Positions 9,206-19,115 of a stretch of 64,000 nt of DNA are shown in pieces. The notes under the pieces were generated by a model that saw only the letters and a list, made by a program, of their open reading frames with translations, did not search any database and was not told the DNA's origin. Origin of the DNA: Planctomycetota bacterium (GTDB taxonomy: Bacteria; Planctomycetota; Planctomycetia; Pirellulales; Pirellulaceae); NCBI GenBank assembly GCA_963204915.1, contig CAUJHS010000022.1, positions 248,001-312,000 on the forward strand, given 5' to 3'. Each line of letters begins with the position of its first letter. Positions within the stretch are counted from its first letter, which is position 1. A program made the position numbers and the translations under genes.

Positions 9206-12200
9206 TTATCGCCGCGGCAATCGCGGCGTGAGCGCGTTGCGAATGCCGGTCAAATCGAGAAACCGCAAGTCGGCGTCGAGTCGATTTTCTTGCGGCCAAT
9301 ATTGAATGCGCTGGGCGGCGCCGTCGATTTCAATGCCCGTGTTCTGCCGATGCCAAAACTTGGCGTCCTCGCGGCCGCCTTCCAACACCAACAGCCCCTT
9401 GCCGCCGTCATACGAAAGCCGGTCGCCATCGGCGGTAAAGTTGACGCTCATCACGTGAGGTCGTCCGGTCGCGGCCAACTCCATTTGCGGATCGCCTTGG
9501 GGGTTCACCCCCATTTGCACAATGCTCAACTCATCGCTGGTAAGCAACATGCCGCGCGGGCCGAGTCCGGAGGGCGAGTCGGCGTTCAACCGTTCCTCCC
9601 AGCGGGTGACGGGCCCCACCATGGTTTCGACCTCTTTGTGGAAGGTGATCTTCCATTGCGACATATCCTGCGAGAACGTTTGGCCAGTAATCGCTTCTTG
9701 AAAGTCAACACGCAGGAAAGTCAGGCCGGGGGGCCCCCCCTGGGGAACAGGCGACGACGGGGCACCCGAAAGCGGACTGGCAAGATTGAAACCACCCTGG
9801 CGGACACTTTCAATCCAACCTGGACCTAAGGCGTACAACTGCCCGGTCGCTACATCGACCTCGAGGTTGCGAACGTGACCTTGATCCATCGACGTCGTAA
9901 CGCCGTTTTGCGCCGTGTGGTTCTCTAACGCTACGCCGTGAACGTCCTCCTTCCGTCCTCCAAACAGCAACCGCGAAACTTCCACCTGCTCCATTTGCTC
10001 GGGGCGAGAAAAGTCGAGCGGCTGCCTTAGAAAAGCCTGGAGCGAATCGGCGTGGATAACTTGCCCCTCGCCGCGTGTCTCCACGGCGTCTTCGATCAAT
10101 ACGCGTTTGCCGTCAAAATCCAAGCCTTTTCGCCACTGAACCGTCAGTGATGCGGGACCGCGACCACCCGCCGCCGGCATGCCGGAAAAACGCGTGAGCG
10201 ACTGCTGACGCAGCGGCAGAGTCAAACGACCAGGGCCGTCGATCCACACGCGGCCTAGGGTTTGATCGACCTGCAATTGCCAGCCCGTGAACGCCATGCC
10301 GCGAGAACCCGCTTGGGCCCGGATGTTTCGTTGGGCGTCGCCCAGCACGATCAATTTGAGGCCCGGTCGGCTAGCGCTACGCAACTCGACCAATTCGCCT
10401 GAAACGACCAATGGTGTTTCACCGGGCTTTTCCGTGCGAGTTTCTCGTAATAACACGCCCCCCCGAATGGTAGCGTCCTCTAAGGTTGCTCGTTTGCCAC
10501 GGCGGAGCACCCGAAGCTGCACCAATTCCCCGCGAAGGTCGAAGGCTTGTTGCCGGACACGGCTTTCCCCCTGCGAGTGCAAGGAACCCGGCGATTGGGC
10601 CGACGGATCCTCGGGCAACACCGGCGCATCTTCGAACCACACTTCCAGCTTTCGCGTCGCCCCACTTAAGCGCGGCGATTGTAAATCGACGCCTTGTTGG
10701 GCGAGCATTCGATCGGGCACGATTTGATACCGCGGTGCGGGGTCAGGCTCGGCCGATCCTTCCGGCTTGCCTGGTGACTCGGGCTTGATGGGAACCTCGC
10801 GCAACCACACATGAAGTTCGCCGGCCCGAAAACTCCCGATTTGTCCGACTTGCGCAACCGCCCCGCCAATAATCGAGGCGACGTGGACATCATCATACGG
10901 TCGAAGGCGGATTTCCCCACGCCAATTGACTTCCAGCGTCTCGCCGGCAGGGGCTTCCGGCAAATGTTGCGACGTTTTGGGAAGCGGCCCGCGAAACACG
11001 CCCGGCCCCGAAGCCCAAAGTTTGCCAAGGCGGTTGTCCGGGCCCAATTCGTACTGCATGCGCGGTGCGGCGAAGTAATGCCCCTGGTGTTCCAGAATGG
11101 CGTTGCCCGAAGCAGGCTCTGCGTTCGACCCATCGCCGAGCAATGAAATGCGGCGGTTTTCCAAACGCAGGCGTCCTGCCGCAACGTCATATTCCAGCCG
11201 ATCGCCTTGAATAATGGCCCCCACGGAAGGGGCGCGCACAAACACCGGATGCCCGACCGCAACTAAACGACGGACGATGTTTTTGCCCATCTCCTTGGAA
11301 TTAGCGGGCGGCGCGGGCGGGGTTTCTGCGCGAACCTGGCGCAATCCTGAAGGAAGTTGGCTTTGCGGCGGGGAAAAATAGATTTCGAGTACGCGGCAAT
11401 TGAGTTGATCGCTTGGTCCGTCGGCGTTTAGCCGGTGGACATCCACTTGATCCTCAAAGGACGCCACGTACTCTTCAAAATCGAAGCGGAACGGCCCCAA
11501 GCACGTAATTTCCAAAGGCGCCTTCAGGGCTTCCTGGTATTTGTCCGGGCGGGCCGGAGTGCTGACGGACTTCGTCACCGCCGAAGCGAACATATCTTGG
11601 GGCGGCGCCTCGAAATGGGCGCGGTCCAAATGGGCCAGCTCCAAGTTGCGCACACCCGCAATCGCAAAAGCGCCCGCCTCGGTCGACCGTCCCGAATTCG
11701 CCCGAAGCAATTCAATCGTCAAACCGCGCCCGCTGCCGTAACTATTGCCAAAGCGGAAACTTACGTCATGCGGCGTCCAAACTTTCTGGCCATTAATTTG
11801 CACGTTTTGTGTGCGAACTTCCAGTTGATCGCTGCGACTGGGTTGTGTGGGCGGGCTGAAGATACGCACCTCGCCCTGAAGCCGCCCACCGATTGGTCGG
11901 CCGATCTCGGCCCGGCGCAGGTCAATCTTCCGGTCAAATTCCAGCGCAGCGCCATCAGGCGCTTGCAACGCTAAGTGACGAGGCGGCTTTCCTTTCTCTC
12001 CCGGAATTTCCAGCACCAAGGTGCATGGGTGAATTTCCAAATGGGCGCCCTGCTGGGTGCGGTAATCCAACAACAGCAGCATGCCGTAATCGGTTTCCAG
12101 CACCTTCACTCGCGGGTCATTCAATTCCCATGCATCAGGGGGGAACAACGATTCGAGAATTCGTCGTCGGGCTTCGTGATGCGTCTCGGTATGGCGATTC

Positions 12201-12340
12201 CCTGACGCCGATCCGCCCCGGCTGCGTTGGAAGGTTGGTTCAATCCACGGCGTCACCACGAGCGCGTACATCAAGTACCCAGCCACAACGGCTAAAAATG
12301 CGGCGCCGGCGCGAGAAAGACGCGAAAGCACGTGGTTCAA
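9206..12340 (-). CDS. Very large LptC/OstA-like protein, probable LPS export component
   Basis: 1044 residues with one N-terminal membrane helix (about 10-30), so anchored in the inner membrane with the bulk in the periplasm. The rest is beta-rich with repeated short units (for example RLEYDVAAGRLRLENRRISL, LQVDQTLGRVWIDGPGRL, GDRLSYDGGKGLLVLEGG), the pattern of the LptA/LptC/OstA family, in which stacked beta-jellyroll units carry LPS across the periplasm. LptC of E. coli has about 190 residues; this protein is five times longer. It lies 54 bases downstream of kdsC, the same order as kdsD-kdsC-lptC in enterobacteria, which supports the call. Similarity by eye is weak at residue level. Confidence 0.6.
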   Translation of the reverse strand: MNHVLSRLSRAGAAFLAVVAGYLMYALVVTPWIEPTFQRSRGGSASGNRHTETHHEARRRILESLFPPDAWELNDPRVKVLETDYGMLLLLDYRTQQGAHLEIHPCTLVLEIPGEKGKPPRHLALQAPDGAALEFDRKIDLRRAEIGRPIGGRLQGEVRIFSPPTQPSRSDQLEVRTQNVQINGQKVWTPHDVSFRFGNSYGSGRGLTIELLRANSGRSTEAGAFAIAGVRNLELAHLDRAHFEAPPQDMFASAVTKSVSTPARPDKYQEALKAPLEITCLGPFRFDFEEYVASFEDQVDVHRLNADGPSDQLNCRVLEIYFSPPQSQLPSGLRQVRAETPPAPPANSKEMGKNIVRRLVAVGHPVFVRAPSVGAIIQGDRLEYDVAAGRLRLENRRISLLGDGSNAEPASGNAILEHQGHYFAAPRMQYELGPDNRLGKLWASGPGVFRGPLPKTSQHLPEAPAGETLEVNWRGEIRLRPYDDVHVASIIGGAVAQVGQIGSFRAGELHVWLREVPIKPESPGKPEGSAEPDPAPRYQIVPDRMLAQQGVDLQSPRLSGATRKLEVWFEDAPVLPEDPSAQSPGSLHSQGESRVRQQAFDLRGELVQLRVLRRGKRATLEDATIRGGVLLRETRTEKPGETPLVVSGELVELRSASRPGLKLIVLGDAQRNIRAQAGSRGMAFTGWQLQVDQTLGRVWIDGPGRLTLPLRQQSLTRFSGMPAAGGRGPASLTVQWRKGLDFDGKRVLIEDAVETRGEGQVIHADSLQAFLRQPLDFSRPEQMEQVEVSRLLFGGRKEDVHGVALENHTAQNGVTTSMDQGHVRNLEVDVATGQLYALGPGWIESVRQGGFNLASPLSGAPSSPVPQGGPPGLTFLRVDFQEAITGQTFSQDMSQWKITFHKEVETMVGPVTRWEERLNADSPSGLGPRGMLLTSDELSIVQMGVNPQGDPQMELAATGRPHVMSVNFTADGDRLSYDGGKGLLVLEGGREDAKFWHRQNTGIEIDGAAQRIQYWPQENRLDADLRFLDLTGIRNALTPRLPRR

Positions 12341-12394
12341 ACACCCCAGTCGAAGCGCAATGCCAATTCCATATCCCTAAACCTTGGCAGAAAC

Positions 12395-12916
12395 CTAACT
12401 TCCGTATTTTTGAATGAGATCTTCCCAGCGGCGTTTAGCCTTGAGGATCGACTCGATGGCTTCGCGTACTGCCCCCCGACCGCCGGGGAGCTTGGTAACC
12501 AACGAGGCTGCCGAGCGCACTTCCGGCGCGGCATCGGCCACAGCCACGGCCAGTCCAACGTGACGCATTACAGGCAAGTCGGGCAAATCGTCGCCAATGT
12601 AAGCCACCTGTTCCGCCGACAGCTTCAAGTCGGCCATAACTTGTTGTACCGCTTGGAGTTTCTCTTCGATTCCCTGCCGCAAGACATCAAAACTCAGTTC
12701 TGCGGCGCGCGTTTTCACAATGTGGGAGTTCCGCGATGTCACCACCCCGAAGCGGTAGCCGGCTCGACGCCAAAGTTTGATTCCCAGACCGTCGCGCACG
12801 TGAAACGCCTTGGTTTCGATGCCTTGGTTGTCAAATACCAAGCTGCCGTCGGTCAAAACGCCGTCCACATCGGAAAGAAGCAGTTCAACCGGCTGACAAC
12901 GAAGATCGAATTTCAT
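12395..12916 (-). CDS. kdsC: 3-deoxy-D-manno-octulosonate 8-phosphate phosphatase (KdsC), HAD family
   Basis: 173 residues from ATG 12916 (MKFDL); the frame is open to 12982, but the extra residues do not fit the family. Removes phosphate from Kdo-8-phosphate to give Kdo for LPS core synthesis, in the cytoplasm. HAD motif I is LLSDVDGVLTDG (about residues 12-23), motif II is the VVTSRNS stretch, and motifs III/IV are IGDDLPDLPVM. There is no cap domain, as expected for KdsC (188 residues in E. coli). It follows kdsD and precedes the LptC-like gene. Confidence 0.9.
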   Translation of the reverse strand: MKFDLRCQPVELLLSDVDGVLTDGSLVFDNQGIETKAFHVRDGLGIKLWRRAGYRFGVVTSRNSHIVKTRAAELSFDVLRQGIEEKLQAVQQVMADLKLSAEQVAYIGDDLPDLPVMRHVGLAVAVADAAPEVRSAASLVTKLPGGRGAVREAIESILKAKRRWEDLIQKYGS

Positions 12917-13097
12917 CGACGCTACAAGTCGCAAAAGGTTGGAAGAACACGAGTTAACGATCAGCACCGGCCAGTACCGCAAACAGCCGCCCCGCCCTAA
13001 GACCTCTCATTTGACTAGCCCCATCACGTAACGCTATGGCCACGTGAGTGGTCCGCATGCCTTCGATGTACGGCGGTCACAGGCCCATGGTTTTGGT

Positions 13098-14162
13098 TTA
13101 CGCGGCTCGTTGGGTTTTGTGCGTCGACTGCGAAGCGGCGTTCTGTGACGGCGCGGACTGTGGGGCCAATCCGACCACATCGGTAATGTCGATCAGGCCA
13201 CAAGGTCGGCCGGCGTCGTCAATTACGGGCAATTCGCTCAGTTTCCGCCCGGCCAGCAATTCCAGGGCCTCACTCAACCGCACGCCACAGCGCACCGCCT
13301 TTGGGTGGCGAGTCATCACTTCGCAAATCGGTCGATCCAGCCGTTCGTCGCGTCGGTCTTCCACCAGGCGGGCCAAGTCGGAATCGGTGAAGATGCCGCT
13401 CAAGGCGCCTTCGTGGTCGATCAGCATGATCGCGCCGGTGCGGCGACCTGCCCGCCGGACCGCCGCCAACACCTCGCGGACCGTGTGTGAATCTTCGGCG
13501 ATGCGGCATTCGGCGGCGGGGCGCATCACCTCCTCCACGCGCATCAGGCGTCGTCCCAGGCTGCCGCCGGGGTGATAGCGATAAAAATCTTCGATGGAAA
13601 ACCCTTTCGAGCGGCTCACAACCAATGCGGCGGCATCGCCCAATGCGAGCATGGCCGTGGTGCTGGTGCTTGGCGCAAGTCCAAGCGGGCAAGCCTCTTG
13701 CAAATGCCCCAAGTCAACCGTCACGGTGGCCTGTTGGCTTAAAGTGCTCTGCTTTCGCCCGGTGATCGCCACCACGGGAATGCGAAATTCTTGGAGTACC
13801 GGCAAGAGTCGCACAACTTCTTCCGTCTCGCCACTGAAGGAGAGAACCAAGGCGACATCGCGTGGACTGATTCGTCCTAAATCGCCATGAATTGCCTCGG
13901 CCGGGTGGAGAAAGTGAGCGGGAGTGCCGGTCGATGCGAGCGTAGCCGCGATTTTTTGTCCAATCAAACCCGCTTTTCCAATCCCTGTGACAATGACGCT
14001 GCCATCGCAGGAAAGCAAGACTTCAACCGCTTGGCAAAATGCCTTGGGCATTCGTTCCGATAATAAAAGCAGGGCCTGAGCCTCCTGCCATAGCACTTCA
14101 CGCCCTAATGCAAGTTGTTGATAAGACGTGAGTTGCGATGAAGGCGACCGATGCAGCTCCAT
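13098..14162 (-). CDS. kdsD: D-arabinose 5-phosphate isomerase (KdsD), KpsF/GutQ family
   Basis: 354 residues from ATG 14162, chosen because GAGGAG lies seven bases upstream; an in-frame start at 14333 would add 57 unlikely residues. Converts ribulose 5-phosphate to arabinose 5-phosphate, the first step to Kdo. The SIS domain (about 45-180) has VTGIGKAGLIGQKIAATLAS, FLHPAEAIHGDLG and LSFSGETEEV. The sequence HPGGSLGRRL leads into two CBS domains (about 210-335) with VMRPAAECRI and VMTRHPKAVR. It is about 25 residues longer than E. coli KdsD because of a Ser/Gln-rich C-terminal tail. First gene of the LPS block, 181 bases ahead of kdsC. Confidence 0.92.
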   Translation of the reverse strand: MELHRSPSSQLTSYQQLALGREVLWQEAQALLLLSERMPKAFCQAVEVLLSCDGSVIVTGIGKAGLIGQKIAATLASTGTPAHFLHPAEAIHGDLGRISPRDVALVLSFSGETEEVVRLLPVLQEFRIPVVAITGRKQSTLSQQATVTVDLGHLQEACPLGLAPSTSTTAMLALGDAAALVVSRSKGFSIEDFYRYHPGGSLGRRLMRVEEVMRPAAECRIAEDSHTVREVLAAVRRAGRRTGAIMLIDHEGALSGIFTDSDLARLVEDRRDERLDRPICEVMTRHPKAVRCGVRLSEALELLAGRKLSELPVIDDAGRPCGLIDITDVVGLAPQSAPSQNAASQSTHKTQRAA

Positions 14163-14675
14163 TCCGTGGCTCCTCGTAACGGGCGCGGGGGTTCCGGGCG
14201 AGGGATTGTACCGAGCCCTGCCGGACATGACAACGCGAACCGTGGCCAAACAAACAAGCTTGACTGGTCGCGTCGGGTTTGGCGCGCCGATTGCTATCTC
14301 GTGATAGCAACGCGCCACACCTGATGAGTTCATACGCGCGCACCAACCACATACCGCTACAGGGTGGAATTGCAGCCCACCTCCCTACCGTTCGATCAAA
14401 GTGGGTGAATCTTACCGTGCTTGTAGCGACCCGGGTTGATAGTGTAGCGATGCGCCGAGGAATAGGGGGAAGGCGGTGCGGGGTGAAGGCGTTTACGACA
14501 ATTCGCCATTGCGCTGCGGATCAGGAACCTTGACTCCTGGGACGCGGTTGTCGTCTGCCTGACTCTGCAAAATTTGCCGTTCGCATCGTTGGTTGTTTTT
14601 CACTACACTCCAGCCCTTTCCGCGACTGAGCCTGGACGCGGAACTGCTTCTTACGTTGGAAAGGAGAGGCGTTTG
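14163..14675. other. Divergent intergenic region between kdsD and the methanogen-output-domain gene
   Basis: 513 bases that should hold promoters for the leftward LPS block and the rightward signalling pair. I see no gene and no confident promoter. At the right end an AGGAG lies nine bases before the ATG at 14676. Confidence 0.5.
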
Positions 14676-15212
14676 ATGAATAGTTCGACAACGTCCTTAC
14701 CCGTGATCCAAGACGCTCCGTTGCCGTTGGACCGCGACGTCTTCTTGCGCACCTTGCTGCGCGAACTCTCGGGGACCTTGCAGGATGTGGTGGGGTTGGA
14801 GGAAGCCTCGGGTTTTATTAGTGTCGTAGGCCAGCGTATTGGCGACCAAATCAACGAAGGCTACCAAACCGCCCTGGAGGTGAAGCAGTTGGATCGCGAG
14901 CAAGTCGCACAGGTGCTGGTCGACTTGAAGCGGCGCATTCAGGGAGATTTCTTCATCCTGCACCAGGACGACGAAAAGATCGTCTTGGGGAATCGCGCGT
15001 GTCCCTTTGGTGACAAGGTGATTGGCCGGCCGTCATTATGCATGATGACCTCGAACGTCTTTGGCGTCATCGCCGCGGAGAACCTGGGGTATGCAAAAGT
15101 AGTTATCGATGAGGCGATAGCGCGGGGCGACTTGGGATGCCGCGTGGTGGTGTATCTCAAGCCGACCCAAGAGGCCCAGGCCGCGGAAGGCCGCGAGTAT
15201 TTCCAAGGGTAG
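14676..15212 (+). CDS. Methanogen output domain 1 (MetOD1)-like signalling protein
   Basis: 178 residues from ATG 14676, with AGGAG nine bases upstream; the frame is open to 14574, but that start is not supported. The C-terminal two thirds resemble the MetOD1 output domain: [20 protein letters not shown], then [20 protein letters not shown] and [13 protein letters not shown], with three conserved cysteines (in ACPFG, LCMM and LGCRV). The N-terminal part (about 20-80) is helical. It ends 43 bases before the hybrid kinase, so the two are probably co-transcribed and may work as partner proteins. The domain's biochemical role is not established. Confidence 0.65.
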   Translation: MNSSTTSLPVIQDAPLPLDRDVFLRTLLRELSGTLQDVVGLEEASGFISVVGQRIGDQINEGYQTALEVKQLDREQVAQVLVDLKRRIQGDFFILHQDDEKIVLGNRACPFGDKVIGRPSLCMMTSNVFGVIAAENLGYAKVVIDEAIARGDLGCRVVVYLKPTQEAQAAEGREYFQG

Positions 15213-15255
15213 CGAGAGTATTTCTCAGAGTAGATAGTTTACGAAATTGGCTGGA

Positions 15256-18084
15256 ATGACGCCGGAGCAATTCTTGTTGTTGGGCAATCTCTTCTCGGAG
15301 GCGGCGTTGCTGCTGAACCGAAAGGGAGAAGTTCTGGCCGTTAATCGTCACGGTAAATCAATCGGTTTGGAGCCGCACGAGGTGGTAGGTCGGCCGCTGG
15401 CGAACTTCGTCGCGACCTCGCCCCACGATCTGGAAAACTTGTTGCGTGCCTGCGCTCGGAGCCGCGAGCCGATTCTCTCCTCCCTGACCCTGCGCGACGC
15501 GGAGGGCGCTACGACCGCATACCGCTGCGACGGCGCGCTCGTCGATCGCGACGAGGCAACCGGCGAAGCGCAACTTGTCCTGAAGCTCACGCCGCGCGAT
15601 AAAGGACTGGGGCAATTCTCGGCGCTGAATCAGAAAATTCATGAGCTGAGCGAAGAAATTCGCCGCCGCGTCGACGCCGAGCGCGACCTGTACGACCAGC
15701 GCGAGGCTCTGCGCATCACGCTGCTGAGCATTGGCGACGGCGTGATCGTGACCGATAAGCAGGGGCGCGTGACGTTTCTTAACCCGATCGCCGAGTCGTT
15801 GACCGGCTGGCCGCTCGACGAGGCCGACGGGCAGCCGTTGGAGTCGGTCTTCCACATCGTCAATGAATACTCGCGCGAACTGGCGGCGAATCCGGCCTTA
15901 CGCGCGCTCAAGGACGGGTGCGTCATCGGGCTGGCCAATCACACCATTCTAATTGCACGCGATGGCGTAGAGCACGCGATTGACGACAGCGCCGCACCCA
16001 TTTGCAACGCCCACGGCGCCACCGTCGGGGCGGTGCTCGTGTTCCGTGACGTGACCGAGGCTCGGCACCTGGAGAAGGTGCGCAGCCGCCTGGCGGCGCT
16101 GGTCGAATCGTCGGACGATGCGATCATCGGCAAAACCTTTGAGAGCGTCGTGACCACCTGGAATCGCGGAGCCGAACGCTTGTTCGGCTTCACCGCCGAG
16201 GAAACGCTCGGCCGGCCTCTGTACGAAACCATCGTGCCGCCCGATCGAAAAACGGAGCTGCTGGCGGTGCTGGAAAGAGTCCGGCAGGGTGAAGCGGTCG
16301 ATCACTTTGAAACGGAGCGCGTGAATAAGCAGGGCCGGCGCATTCCGATTTCGCTCCGGGTATCGCCCATTCGCAACGCCGAAGGCGAGATCGTGGAAGC
16401 CTCGGCCATCGAACGCGACATCAGCCATCAGAAACGTACCGAGGCGACGCTGCGCTTTCTGGCCGACGCCAGCGAGTCGCTCGCCGCGCTGATTGATTAC
16501 AAAAGCACCCTGCAAAAGGTGGCGCGGCTGGCGGTGCCCGATTTCGCCGACTGGTGCGCCATCGACACGGTCGAAGCCGATGGAACGCTTCAGCGTCTGG
16601 CGATGGCGCACGTGGACCCGAACAAAATCCAAGTGGCGGAGAAATTGCTCGAGCAATACCCTGTAGATCCCACCGCCGCGATGGGCGCGGCTCACGTCCT
16701 GCGCACCGGCAAGCCGGAACGCGTGGCCGAGATTACTCCCGCCATGGTGGACGTCGCAGCGCAAAACGAAGAACACAAACGTTTGATCCAGGAATTGGGG
16801 CTGCAATCCTACATGTGCGCGCCGCTCGTCACGCGCGGCCGCACGTTGGGGGCGATCACGTTCGCCTCGGCCGAATCAGGCCGACATTACACGGACGAAG
16901 ACCTGGCGGTGGCCGAAGACTTGGCGCACCGTGCAAGCATCGCGATCGAAAACGCGCGCCTGTTCCAGCAAGTCCGCGACGCGGACCGCCGCAAAGACGA
17001 GTTCCTGGCGATGTTGGCGCACGAACTGCGCAATCCGCTGGCGCCGATCCGATCGGGCCTCGATTTTCTGGCGGTTTCCCGGTCGGTCGATCTTGAGACC
17101 ATCCAACTCATGCAGGAACAGGTCGATCACCTCGTGCGCCTGGTGGACGACCTGCTCGACGTTTCGCGGATCATTCGCGGACGCATCGAGTTGCGCCGGG
17201 AGCCGGTCGAACTTTCGGCTATTCTGCGCCGCGCCGCCGCGTCGGTCCGCCCCCTGGTGGAAAGCCAACAGCAACATCTCACGGTCTTTGCGCCCGATCG
17301 ACCGATCTGGCTTTCCGCCGATCCGGTCCGGCTGGTGCAAGTGGTGGGAAACCTGCTTCACAACGCCGCCAAGTACACCGCACGCGGCGGACGAATCGAA
17401 CTCTCGGCGCACCGCGACGGTCAGGAAGCGGTGCTATGCGTGCGCGATAACGGCACGGGCATCGAGCAAGAGCTTTTGCCCCGCGTGTTCGACTTGTTCA
17501 CCCAAGGCTCGCGGTCGCTGGATCGTTCGACCGGAGGGCTCGGCATTGGCCTGACCCTGGTGCGCAGCCTGGTCGAAATGCACGGCGGGCAGGTCTTGGC
17601 CGCCAGCGAAGGCCCCGGGCGCGGCAGCGAGTTCACCGTAAGGCTCCCGATCTTGCAGTCGCAACCGGGAACGAAGCCGCGGGACCCTGCGCCATCGCCC
17701 AAGACGCGGCGCAAGGTGTTGGTCGTGGATGATAACGTCGGCGCGGCGCAAATGCTGGCCATGCTGCTAACCACGCTCGGTTCGCACGAGGTGCAAATTG
17801 CGCATGACGGCGTTACGGCGTTAAAGATTCTGGAATCGTATCGGCCAGAGATTGTCCTGTTAGACATCGGCTTGCCCGGCATGGATGGCTACCAGATCGG
17901 CCGTGAAATTCGCAAGCACCCGGAATTGGAGCGGGTGCTGCTCGTCGCCGTTACCGGGTACGGACAAGATGAAGACCGCCGCCGTAGCTTCGACGCCGGC
18001 TTTGACGAACATCTCGTCAAACCACCGTCGCTGGAGCATATCCAGTCGGTGCTCGTTCATCCGAAACTTTCGCACGGCGTGTAA
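15256..18084 (+). CDS. Cytoplasmic PAS-PAS-PAS-GAF hybrid sensor histidine kinase with receiver
   Basis: 942 residues from ATG 15256 (a TTG three codons upstream is also possible). Domains in order: PAS about 5-115, coiled segment, PAS about 150-275 (LLSIGDGVIVTDKQG), PAS about 279-395 (LVESSDDAIIGK), GAF about 395-570, HisKA with LAMLAHELRNPL and the phospho-accepting His at residue 589, HATPase about 690-798 (LLHNAAKYT, VRDNGTGI, GGLGIGLTLV), and a receiver about 820-938 with VVDDN and the acceptor Asp in LLDIGLPGMDG (residue 870). There is no membrane helix, so the signal is probably intracellular. It follows the MetOD1-like gene. Confidence 0.93.
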   Translation: MTPEQFLLLGNLFSEAALLLNRKGEVLAVNRHGKSIGLEPHEVVGRPLANFVATSPHDLENLLRACARSREPILSSLTLRDAEGATTAYRCDGALVDRDEATGEAQLVLKLTPRDKGLGQFSALNQKIHELSEEIRRRVDAERDLYDQREALRITLLSIGDGVIVTDKQGRVTFLNPIAESLTGWPLDEADGQPLESVFHIVNEYSRELAANPALRALKDGCVIGLANHTILIARDGVEHAIDDSAAPICNAHGATVGAVLVFRDVTEARHLEKVRSRLAALVESSDDAIIGKTFESVVTTWNRGAERLFGFTAEETLGRPLYETIVPPDRKTELLAVLERVRQGEAVDHFETERVNKQGRRIPISLRVSPIRNAEGEIVEASAIERDISHQKRTEATLRFLADASESLAALIDYKSTLQKVARLAVPDFADWCAIDTVEADGTLQRLAMAHVDPNKIQVAEKLLEQYPVDPTAAMGAAHVLRTGKPERVAEITPAMVDVAAQNEEHKRLIQELGLQSYMCAPLVTRGRTLGAITFASAESGRHYTDEDLAVAEDLAHRASIAIENARLFQQVRDADRRKDEFLAMLAHELRNPLAPIRSGLDFLAVSRSVDLETIQLMQEQVDHLVRLVDDLLDVSRIIRGRIELRREPVELSAILRRAAASVRPLVESQQQHLTVFAPDRPIWLSADPVRLVQVVGNLLHNAAKYTARGGRIELSAHRDGQEAVLCVRDNGTGIEQELLPRVFDLFTQGSRSLDRSTGGLGIGLTLVRSLVEMHGGQVLAASEGPGRGSEFTVRLPILQSQPGTKPRDPAPSPKTRRKVLVVDDNVGAAQMLAMLLTTLGSHEVQIAHDGVTALKILESYRPEIVLLDIGLPGMDGYQIGREIRKHPELERVLLVAVTGYGQDEDRRRSFDAGFDEHLVKPPSLEHIQSVLVHPKLSHGV

Positions 18085-18197
18085 CGCCCGGCGTCCGTTG
18101 GCTTGCTTGGCAAGTCCTGCCGAAATTACAATCGGCAGGCCGGTCGCTCAGGACAAAATACCTATCTGTGCGCTGGCGATTAGCCGAGGAGTCGCCC

Positions 18198-19091
18198 ATG
18201 AACCGGGAAATTTGCATCCTGATCGGCGCTGGATTGCTGATGGCGGCCGCGCCACAGGTTGGTCAGCCCCAAGAGGCGTTGCGAACCACAGCGTATCGCG
18301 CGTCGGCCGAAGAAGCGCGCACCTTGGCCATTTTGCGAGCCGTAGGTCTCATGCCGCCCAGTGAAAAAGAAGGCGATTGGGGCCGCTTAGGAAACGCTCA
18401 AGTTGCCGAACACTGGACCGTCACGGGCGTGCCCGTTGAGTTCGTGAGTCGCTCGACCGACGCTGCCTTACTCCAGGCGGCGGCTCTAGGGTTGTTGCCG
18501 GAATACGCCGATGAATTCGCGTTGGACCGCGCGTTGAAGAACCGCACGCTCAATCGTCACATCGTGTCCAAGGCGCTCGCCGCGTGGTGGACGACGGAAA
18601 TCATGGCGACTTGGCCAAGTCCAACCGAGGGTAAGCGAAATCCAGCCGCAATGTTGAAGCACGATCTCGACCACGAACGCGCCATTACATCGGCTGGCGC
18701 CGCAGCCGGCGGGCCCTTGGGCGCCGCCTGGTTATTGTTTCCCGCGGGGCTGGAATCGTCGTTCAGTCCGCAACGGCAAACGCGCCGCCCCGTTTCGACT
18801 CGCATGTTGCTTGAGCGGTTCGACCCGGACTCGGCCGTCACGGAAGCCAATGCGCAAGTCGTTGCGGAGGAATTGGTTTGGACCTATCAGCTAGGTCTGT
18901 CCGACGGCCGCTACACGACGCTTGCCAACGCGCGACGTGTGCTGCAAGCGCTGCTCCTGGAGCGGCTCGGGTTTTCGATTGGCGACCCACTGGACGACGA
19001 TCCCAAGCAGCGCCTGGCGGCCATCGCCAATCTCAATTCGGCCATGCGCCAGTGCCAAGACGCCTGGAAGGCCGCCGAAGGCGCGAAGTAA
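18198..19091 (+). CDS. Secreted hypothetical protein
   Basis: 297 residues from ATG 18198, with GAGGAG six bases upstream. Residues 1-22 look like a signal peptide (GAGLLMAAAPQVGQ). The mature part is mostly helical, with a conserved-looking Pro/Trp stretch (EIMATWPSPTEGKRNP, about 135-150) and no membrane helix beyond a Gly/Ala-rich segment at about 170-190. I do not recognise a family. It is 113 bases behind the kinase and reads the same way. Confidence 0.7.
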   Translation: MNREICILIGAGLLMAAAPQVGQPQEALRTTAYRASAEEARTLAILRAVGLMPPSEKEGDWGRLGNAQVAEHWTVTGVPVEFVSRSTDAALLQAAALGLLPEYADEFALDRALKNRTLNRHIVSKALAAWWTTEIMATWPSPTEGKRNPAAMLKHDLDHERAITSAGAAAGGPLGAAWLLFPAGLESSFSPQRQTRRPVSTRMLLERFDPDSAVTEANAQVVAEELVWTYQLGLSDGRYTTLANARRVLQALLLERLGFSIGDPLDDDPKQRLAAIANLNSAMRQCQDAWKAAEGAK

Positions 19092-19115
19092 CGGAACTCA
19101 ACCCTTCGTCGTCCC

